A stretch of 16,747 bases of DNA from Candidatus Fibrimonadales bacterium (GCA_009788135.1 WQSA01000024.1:1-16747), one strand, 5' to 3'. Positions 1-7,605 are shown, numbered from the stretch's first letter. Notes: generated from the letters alone by a model not told the origin. Program-made: numbers and translations.

Positions 1-1842
1 CAGCAGGCTATGATGCGCGAAATGCGCAAAGCGTTGATAGCCGAAACGAGCAACAAGGCTAAGAGCAAATTCCTCGCTACCATGAGCCATGAGATTCGCA
101 CGCCTATGAATGCAATTCTTGGCATAACTGAAATCCAGCTCCAGGATGAATCTCTCACTCCGCACATAAAGGAAGCTTTTGGCGAGATTTACAATTCAGG
201 CGAATTGCTGATTGGCATAATCAACGATATACTGGATTTGTCCAAGATAGAAGCGGATAAAATGGAGCTTAAGCTGGTGAAATACGAGCTTGCAAGCCTT
301 ATAAACGATGCTATACATTTGAATATGATGCGCAACAGCAAGCCTGTGGAATTTGAATTGCGAGTTGACGAAAATATGCCGTTCGAGCTGTACGGAGATG
401 AATTGCGCATCAAGCAAATTTTGAACAATCTGCTATCCAACGCTTATAAATATACGGATGCCGGCAGCATAAGCCTGTCTGTAAGCGCCGAGACTCAGGG
501 TGTTGATGACGGGTATATCATGATGGTTTTCTGCATCTCAGATACCGGCCAGGGCATGACGGAAGAGCAGAAGGAGGCATTGTTCACTTCGGAATATGCT
601 CGCTTCAATCAGGAAGCCAATCGTTTTATTGAAGGCACAGGGCTTGGCTTGAACATAGTTTGGCGTTTGATAAAAATTATGAACGGCACTATAGATGTGC
701 AGAGCAAACCGAACAAGGGTTCCATATTCACCGTGCGCTTGCCGCAAAAGAAAATAGGACAAAGAACCATAGGCAAAGAAACTGTCGAAAATTTGCAGAG
801 CTTCCGTTTAACCAGTTCTTATAAAACAAAAAGAGCGAAAATATCGCGCGAATATATGCCGTACGGCAAGATTTTGATAGTAGATGATGTTGAATCCAAT
901 TTGTATGTAGCCAAGGGGCTTATGATGCCTTATGGCTTGTCCATAGATATTGCTTCCAATGGAGTTGAGGCTATTAACAAAGTAAAGGCTGGCAGAACGT
1001 ATGATATTGTGTTTATGGATCACATGATGCCTAAGATGGATGGCATAGAAGCTACGAAAATAATGCGGGATTTGGGTTACAAGATGCCAATTGTGGCATT
1101 AACGGCCAATGCGGTTACAGGCCAGTCAAAACTTTTCCTTGAGAATGGCTTCGACGAATTTATATCAAAGCCCATAGACGTTCGACAGCTGAATGCTGTT
1201 CTGAACAAATTTATTCGCGATAAGCAAGCGCCGGAAGTGCTGGCAGAAGCTAGAAAGCAAAAGGAAAACATTGACGATAAAGCGCTGCGTCCCAGCACCA
1301 GCATTTTCAAATCAGATCCATCGCTGCTCGCCATTTTCCATCTCGATGTAAAAAAGAATTTGCCAGTGATAGAAGATACTTTGAAGAACATCGATAACGC
1401 AACGGATGAAGAGCTGCAGCAGTTTACGATAACCGTGCATGCTTTAAAGAGCGCTTTGTCCAATATAGGCGAAACTGCTACTTCAAAACTGACTTCTGTT
1501 CTGGAAAAAGCCGGAAAAGAGCACAACAAGAGCTTTATAAAATTGCATGCGCAGGTGCTTATAGACGAAGTGATCAGCATAATGACAAAAATTGAGTCTC
1601 AAAAGAAGGTTTTCGCAGCAATAAGCGATACGGATTCCGATCCGAGCTTTTTGCATGAGCAGCTGCACGTTATTTGCAATGCTTGCGCAGATTACGATGA
1701 AAGACCCGTTTACGATGCGCTTGATGCATTGAAAGAATATTCCTGGAAAGTAGAAACTCAATCCCTTATAGACAAAATTGCCGAGCAGATGCTATACGGA
1801 GATTTTGACGAAGCAGGCAAATTGGCGGCGGAACATTTATGA
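1..1842 (+). CDS. Hybrid sensor histidine kinase, HisKA-HATPase-REC-Hpt (5' end outside window)
   Basis: Membrane-signal or cytosolic sensor kinase that autophosphorylates on His and relays phosphate His-Asp-His. The frame is open to base 1, so the sensory N-terminus lies upstream; residues are numbered from the ATG at base 10. HisKA has the H-box MSHEIRTP with H27. The ATPase domain shows N-box Asn 140/144, G1 box DTGQGM (178-183) and G2 box GTGLGL (209-214). A receiver domain follows (about 286-400) with acidic pair D292/D293, phospho-acceptor D337 and K387. An Hpt domain (about 435-530) has HALKSA with H477. About 70 further helical residues (540-610) are not recognised. The stop overlaps the leuB start (ATGA), and a REC/HD-GYP regulator lies one gene downstream, a plausible phosphorelay target (inference). 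The input signal cannot be seen here. Confidence 0.95.
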   Translation, partial: QQAMMREMRKALIAETSNKAKSKFLATMSHEIRTPMNAILGITEIQLQDESLTPHIKEAFGEIYNSGELLIGIINDILDLSKIEADKMELKLVKYELASLINDAIHLNMMRNSKPVEFELRVDENMPFELYGDELRIKQILNNLLSNAYKYTDAGSISLSVSAETQGVDDGYIMMVFCISDTGQGMTEEQKEALFTSEYARFNQEANRFIEGTGLGLNIVWRLIKIMNGTIDVQSKPNKGSIFTVRLPQKKIGQRTIGKETVENLQSFRLTSSYKTKRAKISREYMPYGKILIVDDVESNLYVAKGLMMPYGLSIDIASNGVEAINKVKAGRTYDIVFMDHMMPKMDGIEATKIMRDLGYKMPIVALTANAVTGQSKLFLENGFDEFISKPIDVRQLNAVLNKFIRDKQAPEVLAEARKQKENIDDKALRPSTSIFKSDPSLLAIFHLDVKKNLPVIEDTLKNIDNATDEELQQFTITVHALKSALSNIGETATSKLTSVLEKAGKEHNKSFIKLHAQVLIDEVISIMTKIESQKKVFAAISDTDSDPSFLHEQLHVICNACADYDERPVYDALDALKEYSWKVETQSLIDKIAEQMLYGDFDEAGKLAAEHL

Positions 1843-2921
1843 AACAACTATCGATTGCGGTTTTGCCGGGAGACGGCATTGGTCCGGAAATAATGAAAGA
1901 AGGCGTTAGAGTATTGGAAGCCGCTGGCAAAAAATACGGTTTTTCTTTGAATTTAGAGTGGGCTCCTGTGGGCGGCGCGGCTTATGATCTGCATAAACAC
2001 CCCCTGCCAGAAAGCACAATTAAAACTGCAGAAGCGGCTCAGGCCATTTTGTTCGGCTCCGTGGGAGGGCCAAAATGGGAAAGCCTGCCGCCTGAGCTTC
2101 AACCGGAAAGAGGCGCGCTTTTGCCGCTTCGCAAATATTTTAAGCTTTATTGCAATCTGCGCCCTGCCAGGGTGTATAAAACTCTTGTTTCCGCATGCCC
2201 GCTTAGAGCGGATATTGCCGGAGACGGTTTTGATATTCTTTGCGTAAGGGAGTTGACGGGCGATGTTTATTTTGGGCAACCCAAGGGCAGAGAAGGCAGC
2301 GGCGAAGATGAAAAGGGCTTTGACACCATGGTTTATACCAGAAAAGAGATTGAACGCATAGCCAGATTTGCATTTGAGGCCGCCAAACTCCGAAATAAAA
2401 AGGTTGCCAGCGTGGACAAGGCCAATGTTTTGACCACAAGCGTTTTTTGGCGCGAAATAGTGAAAGAAATAGCAAAGGAATATCCTGAAATTGAGCTTGA
2501 GCATATTTACGTGGACAATGCCGCAATGCAGCTCATAAAAAGGCCGGGCAGCTTTGACGTTATGCTTTGCCCCAATTTGTTCGGAGATATTTTAAGCGAT
2601 GAATGCGCTATGCTAACAGGCTCCATGGGGCTTTTGCCCAGCGCAAGCCTGGCCGAGGGTTCATTTGGGCTTTACGAGCCGGCAGGCGGTTCCGCTCCTG
2701 ATATAGCCGGCAAAGGAATTGCCAATCCCATAGCTCAAATACTTTCCGCTGCGCTTATGCTTCGCTACACGTTCAAAGAAAAAGAAGCTGCAAAAGCGAT
2801 AGAACTTGCGGTTGAAACGACAATATCTAAAGGCATTCGCACCGGGGATATTTGGGTTGACGGTTGCAAAAAAGCAGGAACGGAAGAGATGGGCTGCGCA
2901 GTGGCGGAGGCCATATTATGA
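1839..2921 (+). CDS. leuB: 3-isopropylmalate dehydrogenase
   Basis: Cytosolic NAD-dependent enzyme of leucine biosynthesis: oxidises and decarboxylates 3-isopropylmalate to 2-oxoisocaproate. The 360-residue length is normal for the family. Visible are the N-terminal PGDGIGPE (10-17), substrate-binding arginines R98 (LPLRKYF), R108 (NLRPA) and R137 (VREL), Y144, K194 in SVDKANVL, D226 in VDNAAM, metal ligands D250 and D254 in FGDILSDE, and the NAD-binding segment EPAGGSAPDIAGKGIANP (280-297). All catalytic positions are intact, so it should be active. The start is fixed by the ATGA overlap with the kinase stop; a weak GGAA (1830-1833) lies 5 bases upstream. No leuA, leuC or leuD is adjacent. 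Its own stop overlaps the start of the HD-GYP gene, so it is probably co-translated with two signalling genes. Confidence 0.97.
   Translation: MKQLSIAVLPGDGIGPEIMKEGVRVLEAAGKKYGFSLNLEWAPVGGAAYDLHKHPLPESTIKTAEAAQAILFGSVGGPKWESLPPELQPERGALLPLRKYFKLYCNLRPARVYKTLVSACPLRADIAGDGFDILCVRELTGDVYFGQPKGREGSGEDEKGFDTMVYTRKEIERIARFAFEAAKLRNKKVASVDKANVLTTSVFWREIVKEIAKEYPEIELEHIYVDNAAMQLIKRPGSFDVMLCPNLFGDILSDECAMLTGSMGLLPSASLAEGSFGLYEPAGGSAPDIAGKGIANPIAQILSAALMLRYTFKEKEAAKAIELAVETTISKGIRTGDIWVDGCKKAGTEEMGCAVAEAIL
2906..2910 (+). promoter_or_regulatory. Ribosome binding site deciding the HD-GYP start
   Basis: A perfect GGAGG lies 7 bases before the ATG at 2918. It selects that ATG over an in-frame ATG at 2864, which would add 18 residues lying inside leuB and not resembling a receiver domain. 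Confidence 0.85.
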
Positions 2922-3976
2922 AAATTATTTTTGTGGTGGATGATAGCGCAGTCAATCTGGTCAAGGCTAAACAGGCTTTGGAAGGCCAGTACGATGTTTT
3001 TACCATGCTTTCTGCCGCAAAAATGTTTTCTCTGCTTGAAAAAATCATGCCGGACCTTATTTTGCTGGATGTAGAAATGCCAGAGATGGATGGTTTTGCC
3101 GCTTTGCAAAAGCTTAGGGAAAACGAAATTACCTCGCAGATTCCAGTTATATTTTTAACAGCTTTTAGCGATGAATCCAGAGAATCTCACGGTTTGGACC
3201 TGGGCGCTGCGGATTTTATAGCCAAGCCTTTTTCCGTGCCAATAATGCTTCGCAGAATATCAAATCATTTGCATGTGAACGAATTGATTAAAAAACGCAC
3301 TGAGCGCATAGAGCAGTTGCAAAACAATTTTGTATTTGTTTTGGCAGATGTGGTTGAAAATCGGGACAAGGTTACTACCGGCCACGTTGAGCGAACTGCC
3401 GAATATGTAAAAATTCTCGTTGAAGGAATGTTGGAGCAAGGTGCTTACATAGACGAGATGGACGGTTGGAATAAGGATATGCTGGTTTTCTCCGCCAAGC
3501 TGCACGATATTGGAAAGGTAGCGGTTTCTGATTTGATTTTGAATAAACCAAGCAGGCTAACACCGGAAGAATTTGAGATTATGAAGACTCATTCCAAAGA
3601 GGGCGAGCGCATAATCAACCAGATTATTGCCAGAACCGGCGAAGGGATGTTTTTGCGCCATGCAAAATTTTTTGCAGGCTATCACCATGAGCATTGGAAT
3701 GGCAAAGGTTATCATCACGGATTGAAAGGCCTGGACATTCCTTTGCAGGGCCGCATTATGGCCATAGTTGATGTATATGATGCAATTACTTCTGAGCGGC
3801 CTTACAAAAAAGCATTTACGCACGATGAGGCTGTAAAAATAATTTCTGAAGAAGCCGGAAAGCAGTTTGATCCAAAGATAGTAGATGTGTTTATGGCAAT
3901 CAACGATAAATTCAGGATTGCGAAAGAGAATAAAACTCTGTCAATGCCTGCTCCCATTGAGAGTAAAGCTCAGTAA
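2918..3976 (+). CDS. Response regulator with HD-GYP domain (putative c-di-GMP phosphodiesterase)
   Basis: 352-residue cytosolic regulator: a receiver domain (1-118) joined by a short helix to an HD-GYP domain (about 135-330), the RpfG type that hydrolyses cyclic-di-GMP. In the receiver are D8/D9, phospho-acceptor D51 (LLDVEMPEMDG), T81 and K103. In HD-GYP the likely metal ligands H156, H196/D197 (LHDIGK), H225, H256/H257 and D285 or D288 are present, as is the DxxTSxRPYKK tail (288-298). The signature tripeptide is G-Y-H (264-266) instead of G-Y-P. The start at 2918 overlaps the leuB stop (ATGA) and has GGAGG. Neighbouring kinase plus Hpt suggests this is its phosphorelay output; that is inference. 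The last 65 bases overlap the end of the opposite-strand ABC-F gene. Activity is likely but not certain given the altered tripeptide. Confidence 0.93.
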   Translation: MKIIFVVDDSAVNLVKAKQALEGQYDVFTMLSAAKMFSLLEKIMPDLILLDVEMPEMDGFAALQKLRENEITSQIPVIFLTAFSDESRESHGLDLGAADFIAKPFSVPIMLRRISNHLHVNELIKKRTERIEQLQNNFVFVLADVVENRDKVTTGHVERTAEYVKILVEGMLEQGAYIDEMDGWNKDMLVFSAKLHDIGKVAVSDLILNKPSRLTPEEFEIMKTHSKEGERIINQIIARTGEGMFLRHAKFFAGYHHEHWNGKGYHHGLKGLDIPLQGRIMAIVDVYDAITSERPYKKAFTHDEAVKIISEEAGKQFDPKIVDVFMAINDKFRIAKENKTLSMPAPIESKAQ

Positions 3977-5684
3977 TTTTATTTTTCGCCGCTTCCATCT
4001 CTTTTGAAATTTCCGCTATTTTCATGCCATCGCCACGCTCTGCGGCAGCTATCATGTTTTTTTCGCATTCGGTTACAAAATTTTCATTTTCGTGAATTTC
4101 GTCTTCCATCTGTTTTATTTTCTGCTCCAACGGGCGCGTGGACGGCTTGCGAACGGGAACTGCTTTTGGCTGAGGAGTCTTTTTGGGCGCCGGCGTTTCG
4201 CAAATCCATCCAACTCGGTCTAAAAAATCCTGATAAGTGCCGTCGAAAAAACTGGCTTTGCCGCCATCGAAAATTATCAAGCGCTTGGCAAAGGCGTGCA
4301 GAATTTCTTCATCGTGGCTCACCAGAATGGCAGCTCCTTTGAAGTCGTCCAACGCTTCTATCAAACTGTCAACGCTGTCCATGTCCAAGTGATTTGTGGG
4401 TTCGTCAAGCAAAAGCAAATTGCATGGTTTGCCCAGAATTTTTGCGAGCAAAACTCTGGAACGCTCGCCTCCGGAAAGAACGGATATTTTTTTCAAAGCG
4501 TTGTCGCCTTCAAACATCATCACGCCGGCAAGCGTGCGAGCTTTGCCCCGCGTTCGGTCTGCCAAAGAACTTTGAATTTCTTCTTCCACTGTTTTTTGCA
4601 AATCAAGGCGATTCACATTTGTTTGCCCAAAATAGTTTAGCACCGTGCTGTTGTGAGTTTCAACGCTTCCTCTGTTCGGTTTCAATTCGCCAGCCAGCAG
4701 GTTCAGCAGGGTAGTTTTGCCTTTTCCGTTTGGGCCTATTATTGCAAGTCTGTCGCTCTTGTACAATTCAAAGCTCAAGTCCTCAATCAGCGGAGCGTCA
4801 AAGCCAAAGTCCAGATGCTCAACTCTTAACATTCTCTTTGCGGGAAAATCTGTTTGCGTAAATTCAAAGTCAAGCGTTTTAATTTTTTCCAAATTTGCCA
4901 AGGGTTCGTGGCGTTCCAGAGCTTTAACCTTGCTTTGCACAGCTTTTGCTTTGGAAGCTTTATATCTGAATCTCTCGATGAATTTTTGCAAATGCTCTCG
5001 CTTTGCAGCATCGTTTTCCAGCGTTCTCAAATGCACTTCTTCGTCTGCCAGAATCGCGTCTTGCAATTTTGCAACGCTGCCCTGAATCTTTCGCATCTTC
5101 TTTCTGTGAATGCCCAGAGTATGCGTGCAAACGCTGTCCATAAAGCGGCGGTCGTGAGTGATGAGCATAAGCTCGCCCGGCCAGTTTCTCAAAAATCTCT
5201 GCAGCCATCGCACGGAAACTATGTCCAGATAATTCGTGGGTTCGTCCAGCAAAAGCAAATTCGGTTCTTCGGCCAAGGCTTTTGCCAAATTCAGGCGAAT
5301 CTGAAACCCTCCGGAGAGCATGTTCGGAGATTTTTTTTCAATCGTTTCTTTGTCAAAGCCGAGTCCACTCAAGATTGCTTCTGCTTTGTAGCTCTCAATC
5401 CATCCATCTTCGTTTGGTTTTAGCGCAGAACAGGCTTCGTCAAAAATCGTGGCATGGGCAAAGTGCAAGTGCTGAGAGAGGTAGCCTATGGAATAATTTT
5501 TCGGAACGTTTATGCAGCCGCTGTCATAGCCTTCCATGTTAAGGATAATTTTGAAGAGCGTGGATTTTCCGCTGCCGTTTCTGCCTACAAAGCCAATGCG
5601 TTCACCTTTGCCAACCTGAAAGCTGGCATCGCTGAACAATGTTTGCAATCCAAAACTTTTCTGTAAATTCTGGACTTGTATCAT
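3912..5684 (-). CDS. ABC-F family ATPase (ribosome-associated type)
   Basis: 590-residue soluble protein with two ABC cassettes and no membrane segments, the layout of ABC-F proteins (Uup/YheS/EttA group) that act on ribosomes. Cassette 1: Walker A GRNGSGKST (34-42), signature LSGGF (123-127), Walker B LLLLDEPTNYLD (143-154), switch H177. A charged helical linker (about 190-265) corresponds to the P-site tRNA interaction region. Cassette 2: Walker A GPNGKGKTT (317-325), signature LSGGE (403-407), Walker B 423-434, switch H457. A Pro/Lys tether (about 498-517) leads to a C-terminal coiled coil (518-585), as in Uup-like members. Signature 1 has Phe where Gln is usual. No EttA-type arm insertion is seen in cassette 1. 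The start overlaps the xylanase stop (ATGA) and lacks a clear ribosome binding site, so coupling is likely. Housekeeping or antibiotic-protection roles cannot be told apart from sequence alone. Confidence 0.93.
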   Translation of the reverse strand: MIQVQNLQKSFGLQTLFSDASFQVGKGERIGFVGRNGSGKSTLFKIILNMEGYDSGCINVPKNYSIGYLSQHLHFAHATIFDEACSALKPNEDGWIESYKAEAILSGLGFDKETIEKKSPNMLSGGFQIRLNLAKALAEEPNLLLLDEPTNYLDIVSVRWLQRFLRNWPGELMLITHDRRFMDSVCTHTLGIHRKKMRKIQGSVAKLQDAILADEEVHLRTLENDAAKREHLQKFIERFRYKASKAKAVQSKVKALERHEPLANLEKIKTLDFEFTQTDFPAKRMLRVEHLDFGFDAPLIEDLSFELYKSDRLAIIGPNGKGKTTLLNLLAGELKPNRGSVETHNSTVLNYFGQTNVNRLDLQKTVEEEIQSSLADRTRGKARTLAGVMMFEGDNALKKISVLSGGERSRVLLAKILGKPCNLLLLDEPTNHLDMDSVDSLIEALDDFKGAAILVSHDEEILHAFAKRLIIFDGGKASFFDGTYQDFLDRVGWICETPAPKKTPQPKAVPVRKPSTRPLEQKIKQMEDEIHENENFVTECEKNMIAAAERGDGMKIAEISKEMEAAKNKITELYSQWEQALTEFYSLSQS

Positions 5685-7219
5685 TTCAAAACAAATCTTA
5701 TTTTCTGATCGGGAACCCCGTAAACTTTGGCATAATACACTCCGCCAGACATATTCGATACGTCAATGGAGGTAAACTTGCTTGAAACGTTGAAGCTCGC
5801 CATTTTTTGCCCTTTCATGTCGTAAATTTTCACGGTTGCAGGGGCACTGGCTTCCACAAGCAATTCTTTGCCATTGGCTCGCACGGAGAAATGCATTAAC
5901 GGAGTATAGCTCAATATAAGAGTTGTAGCCAAAGAACTGCTGCTTGAAACCCTTGAACTGCTGCTAGAGACGCTTCCTGGCGCAGAGCTGCTGGACAACC
6001 GCGAACTGCTGGAAACAGCCGTGGAGCTTAAAGCTGGCGCAGAGCTGCTGGAATGTACCGAGCTGCTGGAAGTTATTGCTGAGGATGTAGAACTTGTTGC
6101 TGGGCAATCTACTTCTTGATACCAATAACCATCTGTCAAGTTGTTCTCTAATTGAGTGCCATCCCAAACCCAGCCAGAAGCGCAAGTATTCATATTGCCT
6201 TCAAATTCGCCTTCGCTTGATATTTTGCAAACATAGCATTTGTTGTTAGTGTGCTTGAAGCAAGCGGTATATGGATCTGAAGGAACGGAGCTTGGCGGGT
6301 ATGTTATTAAAGGCGTTTTGCAAGTTGTAGCTTGAACTTTAGCTTGGCTTGAACTGCTCGGAGTTATACCGCCGCCGCTATTCGAGCTTGGAGTGCTGGA
6401 ACCGCCAATAGTCAAAAGATTCTTTGTCACTGTCGCATTGCCTTTGCCATCTCTATTGTTGGTATAAGATTCAACTTTCATAGATACTTCGTATAACCGG
6501 CAATCCATCATCTTCATGCCGGCATTTTCCCAAGCTTTAAAGTGCTCGGAAACGGAGATCATGCCTTTTGTTCTTTTGCCGCCGTCGGTTTTTGGAACGC
6601 TAAAGTATTGCTTAAAAGTTACATCGCCATTTCCGGTCAATGCCCACCTGTTGATTCTGTCGGCAATATAAAATTCATATACAATACCATCAATTGTAGC
6701 TTCGCCATATTTTTTGCCACCGCCGGCAGCATCGCCACCTGTAGCCGGGTTATAGCCGCCACGATCTTGAATAATGTAATATTCTATTTGGTCGGAATAA
6801 TTTCTGGATGTACCGGCTTCATCTTTTGTCGGTTTGCTGTCCGATGGGTAAAACGCCCAACCATATACGCCGAGCATTCTTGCGCCATCGTTGGAAGACC
6901 ATGTGGCATCAAAATCAATGCTTATATTACCAGCCGACCTGGGAGTTGGACCTCCTGTCATCCCCCATTTTTTGCCGGAACGGAAAAGGATGTTTAGCGA
7001 ATTTTGCCATGAACAAGTAAATGTTCCGCCTTTTGCATTGGCGCCAGAACCGTTATCTCCCGTGAGCGTCATGGAAGTGGTGCCTGTGTTGTTTTCACTC
7101 CAAAGCTCGTAATCATAGCCGTTGTAAGTCTGCTGCTTACTGCTGGTCAATGTAGTTTGCGCAAAAATCGGCAGGGAAGCCGCTAGTGCAAGCCCTAGAA
7201 TTTTCGTGAACGCTTTCAT
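5681..7219 (-). CDS. Secreted GH11 endo-1,4-beta-xylanase with Ser-rich linkers and C-terminal sorting-like domain
   Basis: 512-residue secreted enzyme cleaving the xylan backbone. Residues 1-20 form a signal peptide with likely cleavage after IFA. GH11 catalytic domain about 30-272: YNGYDYELW, NGSG (56-59), nucleophile E146 in IEYYI and acid/base E250 in VESY. The thumb region (about 188-208) ends TFKQYFSV but lacks the usual Pro-Ser-Ile. Then come a Ser/Gly linker (273-292), a six-cysteine module of unknown type (300-372: C300, C320, C328, C331, C346, C372), a long Ser linker (373-430), and a C-terminal domain (about 435-512) with VKIYDMKGQKM and GGVYYAKV, resembling type IX secretion sorting domains found in Fibrobacter. 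The start is the ATG after GGAGG, not the upstream in-frame ATG at 7252. Asn in the NGSG segment, aligned by eye to family enzymes, fits a neutral pH optimum. It is followed directly by the ABC-F gene. Confidence 0.93.
   Translation of the reverse strand: MKAFTKILGLALAASLPIFAQTTLTSSKQQTYNGYDYELWSENNTGTTSMTLTGDNGSGANAKGGTFTCSWQNSLNILFRSGKKWGMTGGPTPRSAGNISIDFDATWSSNDGARMLGVYGWAFYPSDSKPTKDEAGTSRNYSDQIEYYIIQDRGGYNPATGGDAAGGGKKYGEATIDGIVYEFYIADRINRWALTGNGDVTFKQYFSVPKTDGGKRTKGMISVSEHFKAWENAGMKMMDCRLYEVSMKVESYTNNRDGKGNATVTKNLLTIGGSSTPSSNSGGGITPSSSSQAKVQATTCKTPLITYPPSSVPSDPYTACFKHTNNKCYVCKISSEGEFEGNMNTCASGWVWDGTQLENNLTDGYWYQEVDCPATSSTSSAITSSSSVHSSSSAPALSSTAVSSSSRLSSSSAPGSVSSSSSRVSSSSSLATTLILSYTPLMHFSVRANGKELLVEASAPATVKIYDMKGQKMASFNVSSKFTSIDVSNMSGGVYYAKVYGVPDQKIRFVLK
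5934..6068 (-). repeat. Short degenerate repeats encoding the poly-Ser linker
   Basis: Six copies of GARCTGCTG (plus-strand reading) begin at 5934, 5955, 5985, 6003, 6042 and 6060. On the coding strand they read as Ser codon blocks separated by one to six other residues (residues about 384-429 of the xylanase). Such tracts can gain or lose units by recombination or slippage, changing linker length. Confidence 0.85.
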
Positions 7220-7225
7220 GATATA

Positions 7226-7230
7226 CCTCC
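7226..7230 (-). promoter_or_regulatory. Ribosome binding site of the xylanase
   Basis: GGAGG on the minus strand, 6 bases before the ATG at 7219. It supports that start over the in-frame ATG at 7252, which has no such site and would put 11 extra residues before the signal peptide. Confidence 0.85.
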
Positions 7231-7251
7231 AAAAAATAATACCATAACGCA

Positions 7252-7271
7252 CTCATGGCTGCCGCCATAAG
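7252..7271 (-). other. Small hairpin in the lipoprotein-xylanase gap
   Basis: Eight-base arms CTTATGGC and GCCATGAG around a 4-base loop, with one G-U pair in RNA. It lies 34 bases after the lipoprotein stop and 32 bases before the xylanase start. No T-run follows, so it is not a standard terminator. It could be an operator, an mRNA-processing or stability structure. A TTGACT (7290-7295, minus) lies just upstream, but the hexamer 17 bases on (ACTTAT) is a poor -10 box, so a xylanase promoter here is only a weak possibility. Confidence 0.4.
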
Positions 7272-7305
7272 TTAGCGAAGAATAGTTTTAGTCAAGAACT
7301 AGGGT

Positions 7306-7581
7306 TTAATCTTCGTCTGTAGGCAAACCTAGCTTGTTTTTAAGGTCGAAAATCTCTTTTGCCAATTTATGATTCTCTTCCGTCAAGCTAACAGCATCTC
7401 TATTAGCTTGTTTAATATCCTCTGTCTTTGCCGGGGCCGCTCTTTTTGAGCCACCACCGCCGCTACCGCCGCCTTCATAGCCGTCATCATCATAAGAAGC
7501 TCGGGAACTCTTAGAGCCTCCGCAAGCGGCTAAAAACAGAAGCGCAAGCGCGCAAAACAATACTGTTAAACGATTGAACAT
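7306..7581 (-). CDS. Small lipoprotein with Gly-rich spacer and helical tail
   Basis: 91 residues of unknown function. The N-terminus is a lipoprotein signal: M-F-N-R, a hydrophobic stretch (5-18) and lipobox LAAC with the lipidated Cys at 20. Gly at +2 is not an inner-membrane retention signal by the E. coli rule, so outer-membrane placement is likely. A Ser/Asp-rich stretch and an Asp-Gly/Gly-Ser spacer (21-45) lead to a charged helix (about 52-84) with hydrophobic residues at heptad-like spacing (I56, V64, L66, L73, I77, L80, L84), suggesting a coiled coil. The start is the ATG at 7581, 8 bases after GGAG (7590-7593); an in-frame ATG at 7614 would place 11 polar residues ahead of the signal. 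The xylanase follows 86 bases downstream on the same strand, possibly in one transcript. It could be an Lpp-like structural lipoprotein, but no conserved family is recognised. Confidence 0.8.
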   Translation of the reverse strand: MFNRLTVLFCALALLFLAACGGSKSSRASYDDDGYEGGGSGGGGSKRAAPAKTEDIKQANRDAVSLTEENHKLAKEIFDLKNKLGLPTDED

Positions 7582-7605
7582 AATAAAAACTCCGTCTATT
7601 CTATT

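Noticed and set aside
1077..1580. Long antisense open frame within the kinase gene (167 codons)
   Set aside because: No domain, no ribosome binding site, and biased toward residues expected from reading a real gene backwards. The same applies to the antisense frames at 1953-2504 and 4854-5423.
2864..2917. 18-residue N-terminal extension of the HD-GYP regulator
   Set aside because: The perfect GGAGG and the receiver domain beginning MKIIFVVDDS fix the start at 2918.
7220..7252. TATTAT (7237-7242, minus) as the xylanase -10 box
   Set aside because: Transcription would begin at about the ribosome binding site, and no -35 lies upstream.
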